64,000 nt of DNA from contig VWZX01007020.1 in the NCBI GenBank assembly GCA_013399015.1, forward strand, positions 4,154,109-4,218,108. The letters are read 5' to 3'. Below, piece by piece: positions 52,197-63,835 of the stretch. Positions within the stretch are counted from its first letter, which is position 1. Each line of letters begins with the position of its first letter. Below the pieces are notes generated by a model. The model saw only the letters and a list, made by a program, of their open reading frames with translations, was not told where the DNA came from and searched no databases. The translations under genes and the position numbers were made by a program. The DNA is from Galbula dea (lineage: Eukaryota > Chordata > Aves > Piciformes > Galbulidae).

Positions 52197-53011
52197 TTGT
52201 TTAATTTCTGTGTAAACAGAGCACAGTTTTCTGCTCATGGTTAGCAGGGGATGGATTCAGGAAACTGTATTAAATTCTTGGCACTATTTCTGATTCACTC
52301 TATGGCCTTCAGGAAATGACTTAATTGTGGGGTCCTGTGAGGTGCTGAGCACATGCTGAGGAGCATTTCTTTTCTCTGAAATAAAGGGAGGTTTCTGAAG
52401 CAGAACAAGAGCTCAGTATCTCAGAGAACCAGAACGTGCTTGCTGAAAAAAAAATGGTCCCTTGTGTGTAACTTGCATAAAAATTGAGTTCAAGAATCCA
52501 GAGTGCTGGTATCCTTATCATTCACAAAGGAAAGAGGATGGTTTGCTGGTGGTCTGTGAGGAAGCCAGCTAGAAAGGGCTGTAATTGAACTAAAGAATAG
52601 ACAGGCTTTGTTGAAAGAAAGGGGAACAGAACCACTCAGGCATACAGGCTCACATCATGAAACAAATTACAGGCTGACACATTGGCTAATAATCTGTGCT
52701 TTGGTGCAACAGACAGGAATAACTCAAAACCTCTGTGGCGGGCAAAGGGGAACTGAGAATAATGGAGGAAGCCTGTTTCTGCTGAAGCCCATCCCACAGC
52801 TGCTGACTAGGTCATCTGAACATCACTTAAGTCAGGTAGAGGGACACCTACCAGCAGCAGTGCTGTGCCAGTGAGACAGGTCCCAAGAGGTACTAGCTAT
52901 TTTACTAGACATGTGAGTGCAAAGACTAAGGGTTTTCTGGCTGGAGTTGAGGCAAGTGCTTACAGTGCTGGCACGACTGAATACAGATACCTGCCCAGAA
53001 CTGATAAATGG
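52197..53011. other. non-coding DNA, no gene seen
   Basis: Unique sequence between a CR1 tail and the solo LTR. Frames at 52608-52874 (plus) and 52321-52521 (minus) are short and unrecognised. An A run lies near 52445-52453. Nothing else is noted. Confidence 0.7.
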
Positions 53012-53016
53012 TGTGT
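53012..53016 (+). repeat. target-site duplication, left copy (TGTGT)
   Basis: The five bases TGTGT directly before the TG that opens the LTR are repeated exactly after its terminal CA at 53624-53628. A 5-bp duplication is the size expected for class III (ERVL-like) elements. As it is a simple-sequence word, chance similarity is possible. Confidence 0.75.
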
Positions 53017-53623
53017 TGTAATGGTTTGACCCAGGCTTTTCCTGGTAACCAGTTTGTAACCAGGGAAGTGATCATGTTTACCCAGTATTCCACACGATTT
53101 TACGTAACCGGGGGTATAAATATAGAGGGGGAGAGGCCCTTGTTCTCTTTTGCCTTCCGGTGGATCCGAGGACGCAGGTTCTCTGCTATCGGTCTCACAC
53201 GTGCGGAGGAGTCAAGCCTTTCAGGCCTTGTAGGGCTTGAGAGGCAGCTGTTGCTGGTGTCGGTCAGTGTGACTCTGCTATCTTAAGGAGAGTAGTAAGA
53301 TTCTGTTTTTATTAGTTCTATCCTGGGTTTCGAGTGTACATACCTGTTTAAGTTTCCCTTTTCCCTTTTTCCCCTTTTTTTCCCTTTTTCCTTCCCTTTT
53401 CCCTTTCCCTTGGGGGGTTCCCTCTACTGTGTGCATAGTATTTTAATTGTATATAACTGCTATATATATAAATATAAACACTTTTGATGTAGTTCGGGTT
53501 GTTTTGGGCTCTTTAGTTTCTCTCATAGTTTTTTTTCCTAAACTCTGAGAGGGAAAGGGTGGGGGGGAAGGATTTCACTGTGAGTTTGGGCATTTGGCAG
53601 GGAGCCAGGTCCAAACCATCGCA
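53017..53623 (+). mobile_element. solo LTR of an avian endogenous retrovirus (ERVL-like)
   Basis: A 607-bp element that opens TGTAATGGTTTG and closes CAAACCATCGCA, giving TG...CA ends. The terminal inverted repeat matches 10 of 12 bases and extends imperfectly to about 20. It is flanked by TGTGT on both sides. Inside are a TATA box (53115-53122) about 100 bp from the left end, a CpG-containing stretch downstream of it, a long C/T tract (about 53346-53412), a TATA/ATATAAA-rich segment near 53448-53480 and a purine tract near 53548-53572. No gag, pol or env sequence adjoins it, so the internal part was probably lost by recombination between two LTRs. The 5-bp duplication favours ERVL. A non-autonomous DNA transposon is the alternative, because the inverted ends are long for an LTR. 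Confidence 0.78.
53115..53122 (+). promoter_or_regulatory. TATA box of the solo LTR
   Basis: TATAAATA, preceded by GGGG and followed by GAGGGGGAGAGG, lies about 100 bp inside the left LTR end. That is where the U3 promoter of a retroviral LTR is expected. The start site would fall roughly 25-30 bases downstream, near 53145. Whether the promoter is still active cannot be told from sequence. Confidence 0.6.
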
Positions 53624-53628
53624 TGTGT
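53624..53628 (+). repeat. target-site duplication, right copy (TGTGT)
   Basis: Exact repeat of 53012-53016, directly after the terminal CA of the LTR. It marks the right insertion boundary. Confidence 0.75.
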
Positions 53629-54662
53629 GCAATCCAGTGCATGCTGCCTGGGCAGGAGTGTATTTTCCCCAGAAATAAATAGTTTCTCTAAATAGTTTCA
53701 CTCAGCTGAAAATGCAGGAGGATTCTTCTGTGCTTGATGGTTACTTTTTCCCACCCCCCTTGCAGGGACATGCAGTTCCTACCAGTCCACTGCCTTGACA
53801 TGGCGCTTTTAATATCCGTGCTGGTGCTACCAGTGCAAGGGGGCTGGCCACGACAGTGTTTATGAATGCAGGTGGAAGGTGATGTTGGCCACCCTGCAAA
53901 ATATGATAGCTGTCCACAGTGTAAGTTTAATATCTGCTCCTAGGGAGATCATGGGTCTGTTCCTGTATTTTCTCTGTGACTGGCTGCTTTTTATTTAACC
54001 GTTTTGTTTTGCACCCTGGAAAGCCACCTACCATATGTGTGCCCAGACAAATCCTTGCTGGGCAGTGTGACTCTGTGTTACACACACTGGGAGTCCTGTC
54101 AGGTAGAGCTGGGCTGCACTGCAACTTTGCAATGTGCATGTGGGCTTGGAAACGTGTGCTTTTTCAGGCCAGAGCAGTAGATGTACTCAATCCAGCAGAT
54201 TTCCCCAGCTTTCTTGGGCCAAGTGTCTAAAATCCTTTGTGTTCCTCCTCTGACCCCATGCCTTTGTCTTCTCTAGGTACCCTGTCCTTAGGTACAGACA
54301 AGCCTGAAAGATCCAAGAGCAGACATGAACATCAAGAAAATACATATATTCAGCTGTGTGCAGGTAATGTGTTCAGAAGAGCCACATAAACATTGCTGTA
54401 TTAATGGATATAATGGATTTGATTCATGACTTTTGATCATCAAGCAATATTTATGTTAAAACTACATTTACATTTTTAAGATGTGATGCTAATTTCACTC
54501 ATATATATGTATACATACCTTCACAAAGACACACATATGTTGGTAGAAATTCTGTGTTCATATTAAAGAGGCATAAGAAATTGCTTGCTATTTAAAACTA
54601 GAATATGTATTCCAGCTGAAAAAAAGAAGTCTTCCTTCTTCAGAGCTCTGTTGTTCTGAGAT
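53629..54662. other. non-coding DNA, no gene seen
   Basis: Unique sequence between the solo LTR and the next CR1 tail. Frames on both strands at 53927-54230 overlap each other and carry no domain. A TA/CA-rich simple stretch lies near 54499-54538. No repeat family was recognised. Confidence 0.7.
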
Positions 54663-54748
54663 ATGGTTTAGTGGGCATGTTGGTGATAGGTTGGATTTGA
54701 TGATCTTAGAGGTCTCTTCCAACCTTAATGATTCTGTGATTCTGTGAT
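54663..54748 (+). mobile_element. CR1 LINE 3' tail, second subfamily
   Basis: A CR1 3' end reading ATGGTTTAGTGG...GATCTTAGAGGTCTCTTCC and ending in two ATTCTGTG octamers. The hairpin arms are GGTTGGA (54689-54695) and TCCAACC (54718-54724), as in the other copies. The sequence before and between the arms differs (TTTGATGATCTTAGAGG against CTAGATGATCTTGAGGG), so this is another CR1 subfamily. Only the 3' UTR is present. Confidence 0.93.
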
Positions 54749-55546
54749 ATGTCTGCTTCTGTTTGGTGAGTCTCTATGGCTTCTTTCTTTTTTCCTGGTG
54801 TTCTTCAGTGCTGTACCATTACCCTTTGTACTTCCCTGTTTTTTGACATTATCTATCCTGTCATCATAGTGTACTGATGATAACATGTTTTGTGGAAGTG
54901 ACACCACCATATGCTGCCTACATTGTTTCATTTTATTGATTGTTTAGCCAAAGAGGTTTGAAAGCATTAATTTGCTTTTTTCTTGCTGTCGAGCTGTGAT
55001 ATTCGGGAGCTCCAGAAAAATATATCTTTTATAACTGTGCTAGGAACTGCTGTCTTTGAAATAAATTGAGTTAGGCTGATGCAAATGAGAGGGAAGTTTG
55101 GCCCCATCTGTTCTACATAATCTAGTTCCTACATCAAGAAAAGCAGTCACTAAGAGATGATACCCAGTATCTTATTTTTGTTGGAATTTGATTTTTTCAC
55201 TTCCAAAATAATACTCAAGCTAATAATGCAGGCTAGCATGTTAAACATAATTGGTTTTGTCTATGATTATGTTGGAGACTTCTCTTTGTTACTTCTTTAG
55301 ATAAAAGTGTATCTAAAGAATTAAAACCATTGTTAGTTTTACTTACTGGAAAAAAAAAAAAAGGACTGCCAACAAGTGGTCGTTCTTGCACAAATGTGTG
55401 CTGGCTTGTGCAGTTGCACTCCTCCCTTATGGCACAGTCTTGCTGGTTGCATGAGGTCATGTGCAGGTGAAGAAAATGAAGTAAAGCTCTCTGGCTGAAA
55501 TTTACAAGCCTAAATATATGCACTAGATACCAGCATTGTGATTTTT

Positions 55547-55620
55547 CAAAAGATTTCCAACTCCCCTTGAAGTAAATGGAGCTGCTGCAGTTTTCTTTGG
55601 CAGCAGCAGAATGAGTTCAG
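55547..55620. repeat. possible ancient amniote interspersed repeat remnant
   Basis: The words CCTTGAAGTAAATGGAGCTG and GAATGAGTTCAGCTCT resemble the 'attgaagtcaatggagct' core found in very old reptile and bird repeats. The match is short and diverged, with no visible ends. Confidence 0.3.
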
Positions 55621-58600
55621 CTCTTCTGTGGACGAGGCATTCATTCAGGCTCCCAATACTGACTGAGGTGCCCAGTTACAGATGACCAAGTGCAGATCTC
55701 TCTGGTCTTGCTGTTTATCAAATGCCCTGAATAAGTCAACAACCACAACATCAAAGTTAGGAGGTTATTTTGGGCATGAAGATTTGAAGTATTCAGATTA
55801 TCACCCATCACCAAATATCTTCAGGCAGGGGAAGAGCTCTGTTAACTTCAAAAAGGGACCGAGAAACTGGACTTTAAATTATTTGCTGTGCAAGGGATAT
55901 ATTCCTTGCCCTTTTGAAGCATAGGGCAAACTTAGGACCACTGTGTGTGGATGATTCTACTATAATGAAAGGCTCAGCTTTGTAATATCAGTGTATGACT
56001 GTTTATACTTCTCTTCAAAGAGAACATCATCTCAAAAATACTCATCTTGCTGGAAATTATACTTTATGAAGTGTCAAACCTTTAAGTGAAATTATTTATT
56101 AATAGTTTATGTTTATAATGCAAGAATGTGACAAACTTCACAGACTCTGGAGAACATTTTCATATAAAAGTACATGGTGTATCTAAATAAATCCATCACC
56201 TTTCAGCACCCCTGCAGTTTACCTTTGATGATGTTATTGAAATATATTTATTTCAATGCAAAATTAAAATGGAAGGACTGGCTCATTTCCTGATATGATG
56301 TGATGATATCCACTGGTTCACTTAAATGACAGTAATCTCTTTTTGCATTTGTTAGTTAAGTTTCTGTGCACTTAGGAACTCAGTTTTTGAAAACGCATAC
56401 AATTTTGCAGCTTGTAAAATGTGTAAAGGACCATAAGAATGTTCTGGGTTATATGTCATTGGGTGATAAGGGTTGGATTATTTTAAAACCATTTTTAACA
56501 AGTGATGCCCATCTGCAGTAGGAAGATCATTCTTCCCTTGTTCTTGGAAACAATTCCACACTCCCACTGAACAAAACATGAACAAGGGTGCACTATACAA
56601 AGGAACTGAATCAGGGGCTTGTGTATATCACAAAAAGAGCATGGAAGACATTAAAAAGAAGTTTTTCGTTAGAAGGTTGACAATCAGCATAGGAAGAGTT
56701 GTTTAAAATAAAGATTGACATTCTGTAGGTGCTGAGAGATGAAGAGAGAAACCAAGACTCTGAAACAGATGTACAGAATTTGGGAAGTAACACAACCAAG
56801 GTGCAGCCACTTGCTGACCCTGATTAAGCCAGAGCTCCTGTGAGGGTTGAGGTATTTCTTATCAGAGTGCCCACGAGGCCACTCATTCAAGGAAAGTTTA
56901 TTTGCAAGCACTTACGATACATGGAGATTATATGCCTTATTTTGTTCCCCCATCTCTGTACAGAAAGTAATCATTAAAAACCTTTCTGATATAATTAGTA
57001 CTCTATCAGATTTTCCAGGAGCTCTCGTTGCTCTTAAGCACCCCAAGTAATTAGTGTGTTGGGGACTTGCCATGCCCATGAGCTCACCTTGAAATCAAAT
57101 TATTAATAGTGGCACTGATGCTCATTTGAGGCAGTCTTTAGAAAGATGTGAATACTTGCTTCAAAAGGTACCAACAATAGAAAGTCCCTATGTGTTGACC
57201 TGCCTTCTTGTCATAACCAGGCTATGGGTTACAAGAAGGACCTGTCGCTGCTGGTCATGCGTTAGGAGGAAGCATATAGAAACTGCAGTACCTGTGTGGA
57301 ACCCATGAAAGCCTGCAAAGCCTACAAAGACAGGAAAATAGTTAATGTTACAGCTGGGTTCCTTCCTCTAACTAAGCACTCTCAGTTGTGCTGTGTAGTA
57401 AGTGCAGTCTTAATTTGCCACCACTTGTTATCACCTGCATTACCTTAAAGGGCAGTTTCAGCTTCTTAGACAGGAGGTATGGAAATGTAGCCCTTTTTCT
57501 GGGAATATCATTGCACACAAGGAAATTGTCTGAGTAGCAACAAGTAAGATTTCCCAGACTCAGTCACACTGGGCAGTACTGCAAGCAGAGCAGAAGGTGG
57601 TCACTAATCCAGAAGCTAAAGGCCAAAATATTTGGATACTTAATGACAGTGAAGAGAGAAATTTTTGGTCAAATGCAATGGGGCAAGCCTCTACATCTCG
57701 TAAGCAATCCTGTAGGGTCTTTAGTGAGCTCAGATGTGTCAGGTACTCTGTTTCCTGGGCTGTCTCTGGACTGTCTCTGCGTGGGGCAACCCACAGAAAC
57801 CACTCTGCTTGTTCTGGAAGGATGAAAGGCAGAAACGCTCTTGCTGAAAACCTCAAATACCTCTAAATTCAAATGCATCTGGAGGCAGACGTCCGATACA
57901 AGCCTGCATCTGCATGATACAGATGCCTCCAGCTGATTTGCCAAAATCATGGACCCGTTTCAGTGCTCATTTTAACAGTTTGTTTCTTAACTGAATCAAC
58001 AGAGACTCATGACACTTTGGTTTCTGGTTCAGAAAGGCAAGATGCCTACTTTATTAAGCAAAATATTAGCCACAAACTGATAGGCCTGATTTACCACATT
58101 TGGGAATCGGACACCCTTGGGGACATATGCTGAGTTATATAGACAACAGCCCTCAAGGCTTATTAGAATTGATTTCACAGTTTAAGTGCTGAATAGATTC
58201 AGGCAAATGATCAGGGCAGATTTTATACAGAGTTAGTAAAACAAAACTTTGGCAACTGGGTCACTAAATAAGAAGAATTAATTGGAAACCTACTACTAAA
58301 CATGATAGCACTCTGTCTGACCAGTTTCAGAGAATCAAAGATAACTTCTGGGAAACCCTCTAAATTCTGAAAGTAAAATGAGTGTGAAAAAGAGCGGGCC
58401 AAAACTGTAAACAAAACCATACAGGTCAACTGTCAACAAAGTCTGCAGGTCTGCAGATTGCCCAACAAATGGAAACTGGATGTGTCCTAGCAGTCAGGGA
58501 GGAAAGTGGAGCTGATGCCAATTTTCCTCAGTGTTTATCAATACTATTATAGCACTGTAGCAAGAAAAAATCCAGTCAGATGAGTGACAGGAGGTTTTTA

Positions 58601-60004
58601 CATCTTTTTTCCCCTGAAATATATTCTTGGAAGTGCTAGCTGAGACATCTGGGAACTTCTGAAGGAAAATGTGCAAAATGTTTAGCCATAAATCATGAAA
58701 ACTAGAAAAATTCTAGTTTGAATGATGTTAAAAGACCTGAAAATGAAGCTGTACCTGAAGCGACAGGCTCCAGCTAGCTGGACCTTTTATATTGGGCTTA
58801 AGTGACCAAAGAAATCCCCAAACACCAACCTCTGAGAGGGAGAGAGAGGGAAGCATTTTCATAAAATGCTGTTTCCTTGGCATCAAAAATGCCTTTGGAG
58901 GGGCTGGGATGTCCTGCACATCCAGGCAACAGCCGGCACTGTTGGTAAGAGCAAAACAGCCTTCTGTGACCTGATGTGTTGTATTTCTCGTGAGGTGATG
59001 AAATCACTTGTGATGTTCTATGACATTTCTGTCAGTCCTCAAGATGCACTTGACATTCCCACAGAGAACATCATGTTTGTGCCTTGCAGGGGGGCATGAA
59101 GGTCCCTTCCTTTCTCTCTGTCCTACCCTTGCAGCAGAGCTGCAGCAGCATCATGTTGTTTGAGGGTTCGCTGTGGGTGCTAGTGGACTGGGGTGGCCAC
59201 GGGTTAGGAAATTCTGCTGCTGCTGTTTTTCAGCATCACGTGCCATTCATATGAAGAGAGAAGAGATACAGCCTCCCGTGTAACATGCATTCAGTGTGCT
59301 TGAGAACCTTTTACAGCTCTTTCTAATCTTAGCGAGAAAGCCTCATTACAGTGGTCATTTTTCAATCCCATGAGAGCAAAAAATGTATTTAGAGGCAAGA
59401 CCTGCCCAGCATCAGTGCTCCAGCAAAGTATGGGAAACAGCACAAGTGGTGAAAAGCAAGCAAAAAGCTTACAGTCTTTTCGATTCCAGTAATCCCTTCT
59501 CCAGCATTGTTCAAACCCCAGACAGACAGTTTTTCCTAGATAGACAGGGTCGGATCCTTGGCTCCTGTCAGCTGGCACTGCTCCACTAACCACAGTGCAG
59601 CTGATGCATCTCAGCTAATTTGCTCTCACCAAGGATTTGACCCACTGTTTTTCTCTTGACAGCATCACTTAAAAGATACATGATGTTCTGCAGGGCCAGG
59701 CTAATCTGCTTGTGAAGGAGCATCCATTGTTCAGCCTGCTGCCCTTATCAGCCACTCTTGCCAGGAAAGAAGCCCAAACTGGATGTTGGTGACAGCCCTC
59801 TTCAGGCATGGGTCTTGCTGAGCCTGTGAGAAGTCTCATACTGCAGAGAGCCCCCAAGGAAGGCGGGAAGCAGCCGTAGCTGTGAATCACCCTAGAAACA
59901 AATGATTCGTTATGGAAACTCGTGGAAATGGCATGGTACTGTAAAGTGTGACTGAAACTATTATCACAGGGCAATGAAAAGACTCCCAATCCCCTCCTGC
60001 TTTC

Positions 60005-60380
60005 TTGAGAGTATGTTAATTATTGCACTGGGTGTGAATACTCCATGTCTGGAATAAGTCACTTTAACCAAGCAAGTCTGTTGCCATTTCCATGCAAAAT
60101 AACACTGGATTGTTGAGAAAAGACAGTTGAAAAGTTCTAACAAATCATTATTTCATGTTCAAACAGCTGTGATTCAGTAATAACTGATGGACTTGAGGGT
60201 GAGTGCTTATTTAATTAAAGGTGTTTCCCTGTTCAGCTTGCTGCAGCAGGTGTAAATATGATGAGGGCATGCAGTCCTACAGAACAATTAGGCTTTCCTA
60301 GCAATGTATTAGGATAGGAGACGTAAACTCTGCTGTTCTAAAAAGCCTCTCGCCATCAACTGTGAAAAATGATTTTGTGG
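60005..60380. promoter_or_regulatory. candidate conserved non-coding element (weak)
   Basis: A repeat-free stretch with homeodomain-type words TTAATTATTG (60016) and TTAATTAA (60211) and an octamer-like CATGCAAAAT (60091). It is free of the low-complexity tracts common elsewhere in the window. As with the stretch near 24.3 kb, short A+T-rich words arise easily by chance, so this is an unproven suggestion. Confidence 0.18.
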
Positions 60381-62105
60381 CTTGTTGTCAAGAAAAAAAA
60401 AAGTGATCGGTACACACTCTGTCCCTACCATCATCCAGCAGCTGTGTGGGCACTCAGGCCCAAGCAGTTAGCATAGTAACTTCAGGCAAACCATTAAGGA
60501 CTGACTGACAGGCAATGTTGCTGACGGAGGTCTCACCTTGTGATGACCCAGTGGTGCTTGGTAGCATTCTCAGATGCTTCTGTGTTCCCTTGTATGTCAT
60601 GTGGAAAAATATTCTCTCCCAAAAGTCAAACCAGCTAGTTAGGAATATGACAGGAGTTTCAATCTCATCTGTGATGCTTATTTCTGGGAGATAGCATACG
60701 TTTCCCAAACTTTAGTTAGAGTTGGATCATCTTGCAGTTTGGTGTCTGAAATATGAAAATGTCTGACATAGAAAATGAGTTCACAACTGGACGGCTTCTG
60801 ATCATACTATCTTTTCTGTTCCTATTTTATGGCCTTGTACTTTCAAGGGCACCTTTGAATTAATCTCTTCAATTATTTTAAAGCCTGAATTGTCCTAATG
60901 GGCTGGAAATTTATATAAAGAAGCCAAGATGATAACTTTAGAAGGAAAAGTAATGCATCATGTTACTGTGCAGGAAGCACAGAGGCATGTATAGTTTTTC
61001 TTTATAAAGACTAGACACTTTGTTATATAAATAACCTTGAAGCAAGAGCATTACAATAGCAACACCTTCACCAATAACTCCCTAAATGCCTATTAGCAGA
61101 CTGTGTATATGATATAAACTACAACAACATTGCTACAACTATGCTTAGCTATTCCAAATGAGAATTCAGAATACAATTATATTAATGCACTGTTATTGGT
61201 TAATTGAAGGAATTTATGACATAAGATAAATGTCAGAGTTTAAAACTAAGTGCATGGTGTGTGTGTAAGAGAGAATATATGCAGGTAGGGTTGTCGTTAG
61301 CTGGAGCACTAAATATAAGTCTCTCTGATTTTACATCTGGGAAAATATCCAGAAATCCTTTTTAAGCAATAAATGATATGCTTGTGTGACAGCAATGATA
61401 TACAAGCAGAGCAGCACTTGTAACGAGCCTGCAACCATCATTGAGACCTGGGAACTTTAATGCCAATTGATCTGGGAGTTAAGAGGATGAATGTGCCAAT
61501 GATGCTAGAAAGTCTCATAGCATGCCCACCTTTTCTTCCACCTGAATAAGAGCATGGACTATTAATGAGAACAATATTTTTCCCCCTACTAGTTCCCTGG
61601 AAAGTATTTAAGTATTTGCTTGTCAAAAATAGTTCACAGGGTCGTGGTACAATAATTTTCACTAGTCACTACTGTTTCTATCAGCTCAGTGACAACTATA
61701 TTGTGAACTAGGAAGTGTATTTAAAAAAAAAAAATGATGAAAGCATGTCTTGATCAATGTTGACTTATCAGTTGCTTAGTATATGCAAAAAATACTGTCA
61801 TCCTTAATTGCCTCTGTGATACTGCACTCTGAGAGGACTATCCCTCAAAGAAAACTCCTGGGAGAAAATGCTACTCTCAGCTTTTATGAGACTAATGCGG
61901 CTTGGACTGAATTGATCAAACTCACATTCCACAGAGCAGCTTAAAGTGCACATTTACCATTATTCCCTGTTGGCAGTTTGCTCTGTCTAGTTTATAGATT
62001 AGTAAAATGTTTTCCTTAGTTTTGGTTTATCCTGCATTTTAGCCTATATTAATATTTATATTGACTTGGAACAAACAACTTCCCTTTGATGACAACAGGG
62101 AAGTT

Positions 62106-62332
62106 TTCATAGTATCATAGTACTGTTTGAGCTGGAAGGGACCCAATAGGATTATCGAGTCCAGCTCCTAAACCCGTGAAGACACCCCAAGAATCACACC
62201 ATGTGCCTGAGAGCGTTATCTAGACACTTCTTAAACTCTGCCAGGCATGGTGCTGAGACTACTTCCCTGGGCAAGCTATTCCAGATCCCAACTACCCTCT
62301 CAGTGAAGAAATTTTTCTTGATCTCCAGCCTT
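62106..62332 (-). mobile_element. CR1 LINE 3' end, third subfamily, reverse strand
   Basis: Read on the minus strand, this holds the last 44 residues of ORF2 (62194-62328, LEIKKNFFTERV then a WNSLPREVV motif, stop at 62194-62196), followed by an 87-base 3' UTR and a tail of ATACTATGA-type units. The 3' hairpin is present with arms GAGCTGGA (plus-strand 62129-62136) and TCCAGCTC (62160-62167). The arms have a different sequence from the copies at 28, 51, 52 and 54 kb but are still fully paired. The coding part has no stop or frameshift in these 44 codons. The left-hand (5') end of the element is truncated near 62332. Confidence 0.9.
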
Positions 62333-63496
62333 TGTTAAAACTGAAGTGAGCTAAAAGTAAACTTTGGGATTTATTCTTCCGTCTTCTGCCCGATACATAT
62401 TGACTTTCTCATTAAAGCTCCTGGAGAGAAACAAACTGTACATGTTGGCATGAACTGCCACGAGACAATGATGTTGTGCTGTTTTGTGACATAGTCTCTT
62501 GTCCAAGGGCTTTGATCCAGCAAAGCACTTGAGTAAATGCCTACCTTTCAGCAACAGGAGTAGTATCCAGGTCCTTTAGTGCTCTGTTCCTGTGCTGCCC
62601 TTAGAGCTGCCAGGGTGGCTGGGTGAATGAGGAGAGCACGCAACCTCACTCATAGTCAACAAGGTATGTCTTCATGGCAGACATTGCCTCACAACCTCCC
62701 CCCCTTTTCTAGGTGACCTAGAAGATGCTCTCTGCCCAGCCCTTTCACAAGAGGGCTCTATGCTCTCAGTGCATGCAGAGCTCAGTTTACAAGCCTCTGG
62801 CACATGAATTTCATGCCTTGGATTCTTTGGACAAGCAGAGTGGTTGATGTAGGCTTTTTGGCTCAGGTGATGGATGTGTGTTCATAGGGTCAATCTGCTG
62901 GCTAGTTCCTGTATGTGCTTCTTGCATGTCATAGGAGTGGCACAAGGAGTATGTCTGGGAGTGAATTCCTCTTGGTATGGAGCAGAGGGCTAGTCTTGGC
63001 ACCATCTCCTTGCTGAAAGATTCTCCAACAGTGATACAGCTCATGCAGCTCAGAGAGAAGCAGAAGCCCCAGTCCTGCACTCCAAAAATGCTAGGTCCTG
63101 GCACCTCCATGGAACTTGAGATGCAGGCAGATGGGAGCTCTGCCTAAGAGATTTCATGGATGAGAATAGCAGGGATTGTGATCTCGAAACATGGAAAAGA
63201 AGCTATACTGGCCTATACTAGGGTGTGTGCATAGACCTTTTTATAGCACATATTGTTTTCACTCCTATACAAGGTAAGTCTACTAGACATTGCATCAGCT
63301 AGCACAGGGTACATAATCTAAAGGGCTCCAATGCATATCCTGTACAAGGGATGCTATTTTATACACAGTATAGCCAGGGAAATAACTTTTAATATAAAGG
63401 GATTTACTAGAACCTGAGGCATATGCAGTTAGCTTTCAGTTCACACATTTCTTCTTACTGAGGGCAGGAGAGTTTACTGTAGGGTAATCAACAACC
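62333..63496. other. non-coding DNA, no gene seen
   Basis: Unique sequence between two reverse-strand CR1 pieces. The largest frame (62811-63110, minus, 99 codons) has no recognisable domain. A C run lies near 62698-62704. Nothing else is noted. Confidence 0.7.
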
Positions 63497-63779
63497 TAGG
63501 CCAGAAGAGACTAGTCTGGTCTGGCACATAACACAGACCAAAGAATGCTCCTGTCTTAATTCCTGTGCAAAATCTATTGGCAGTGTTTGGTGCTAGAAAA
63601 ACAACTGATTATAATGTTAAGCTTTCCAATTGTGGAAAATTCACTACAGCCCTCATTAATGTTTACTTGCTTTCCCTGCTAAGTAAAAATGCCTTAGGTA
63701 ATTTGTAGTCTGAACTCATCTGGTTTCAACCTGCATCTACTGAGTCTTATTATACCTTTCTGTTCCAGAAGTGCCTTTG
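63497..63779 (-). mobile_element. old, heavily decayed CR1/LINE fragment, reverse strand
   Basis: On the plus strand this follows, with many substitutions and small gaps, the reverse complement of an old CR1-type repeat of amniotes. Recognisable pieces are GGCCAGAAGAGACTAGTCTG, CATAACACAGACCAAAGAAT, GGAAAATTCACTACAGCCCT, AGTCTGAACTCATCTGGTTT and TCTTATTATACCTTTCT. These correspond to the 3' UTR and the end of ORF2 in that order. It is far more diverged than the other CR1 copies here, so it inserted long before them. Boundaries are approximate. Confidence 0.78.
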
Positions 63780-63835
63780 TATAGGAAACGGCAACATTAA
63801 CTAGAAAGAAAAAAGTACTGGACTGACATTCCATG

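Larger units (their letters stand above)
54749..62105. other. non-coding DNA, no gene seen
   Basis: No supported gene. Overlapping frames on both strands near 57.5-58.0 kb and 58.7-60.0 kb (up to 106 codons) have no recognisable domains. A 13-base A run lies at 55350-55362, and shorter A runs near 60391 and 61721. One old-repeat trace (55547-55620) and one candidate regulatory stretch (60005-60380) are listed separately. Confidence 0.7.

Noticed and set aside
52305..52345. MIR-like words (CTCTATGGCCTTCAGGAAAT followed by GACTTAATTG)
   Set aside because: Only about 30 diverged bases resemble the MIR core, and no further part of a MIR follows.
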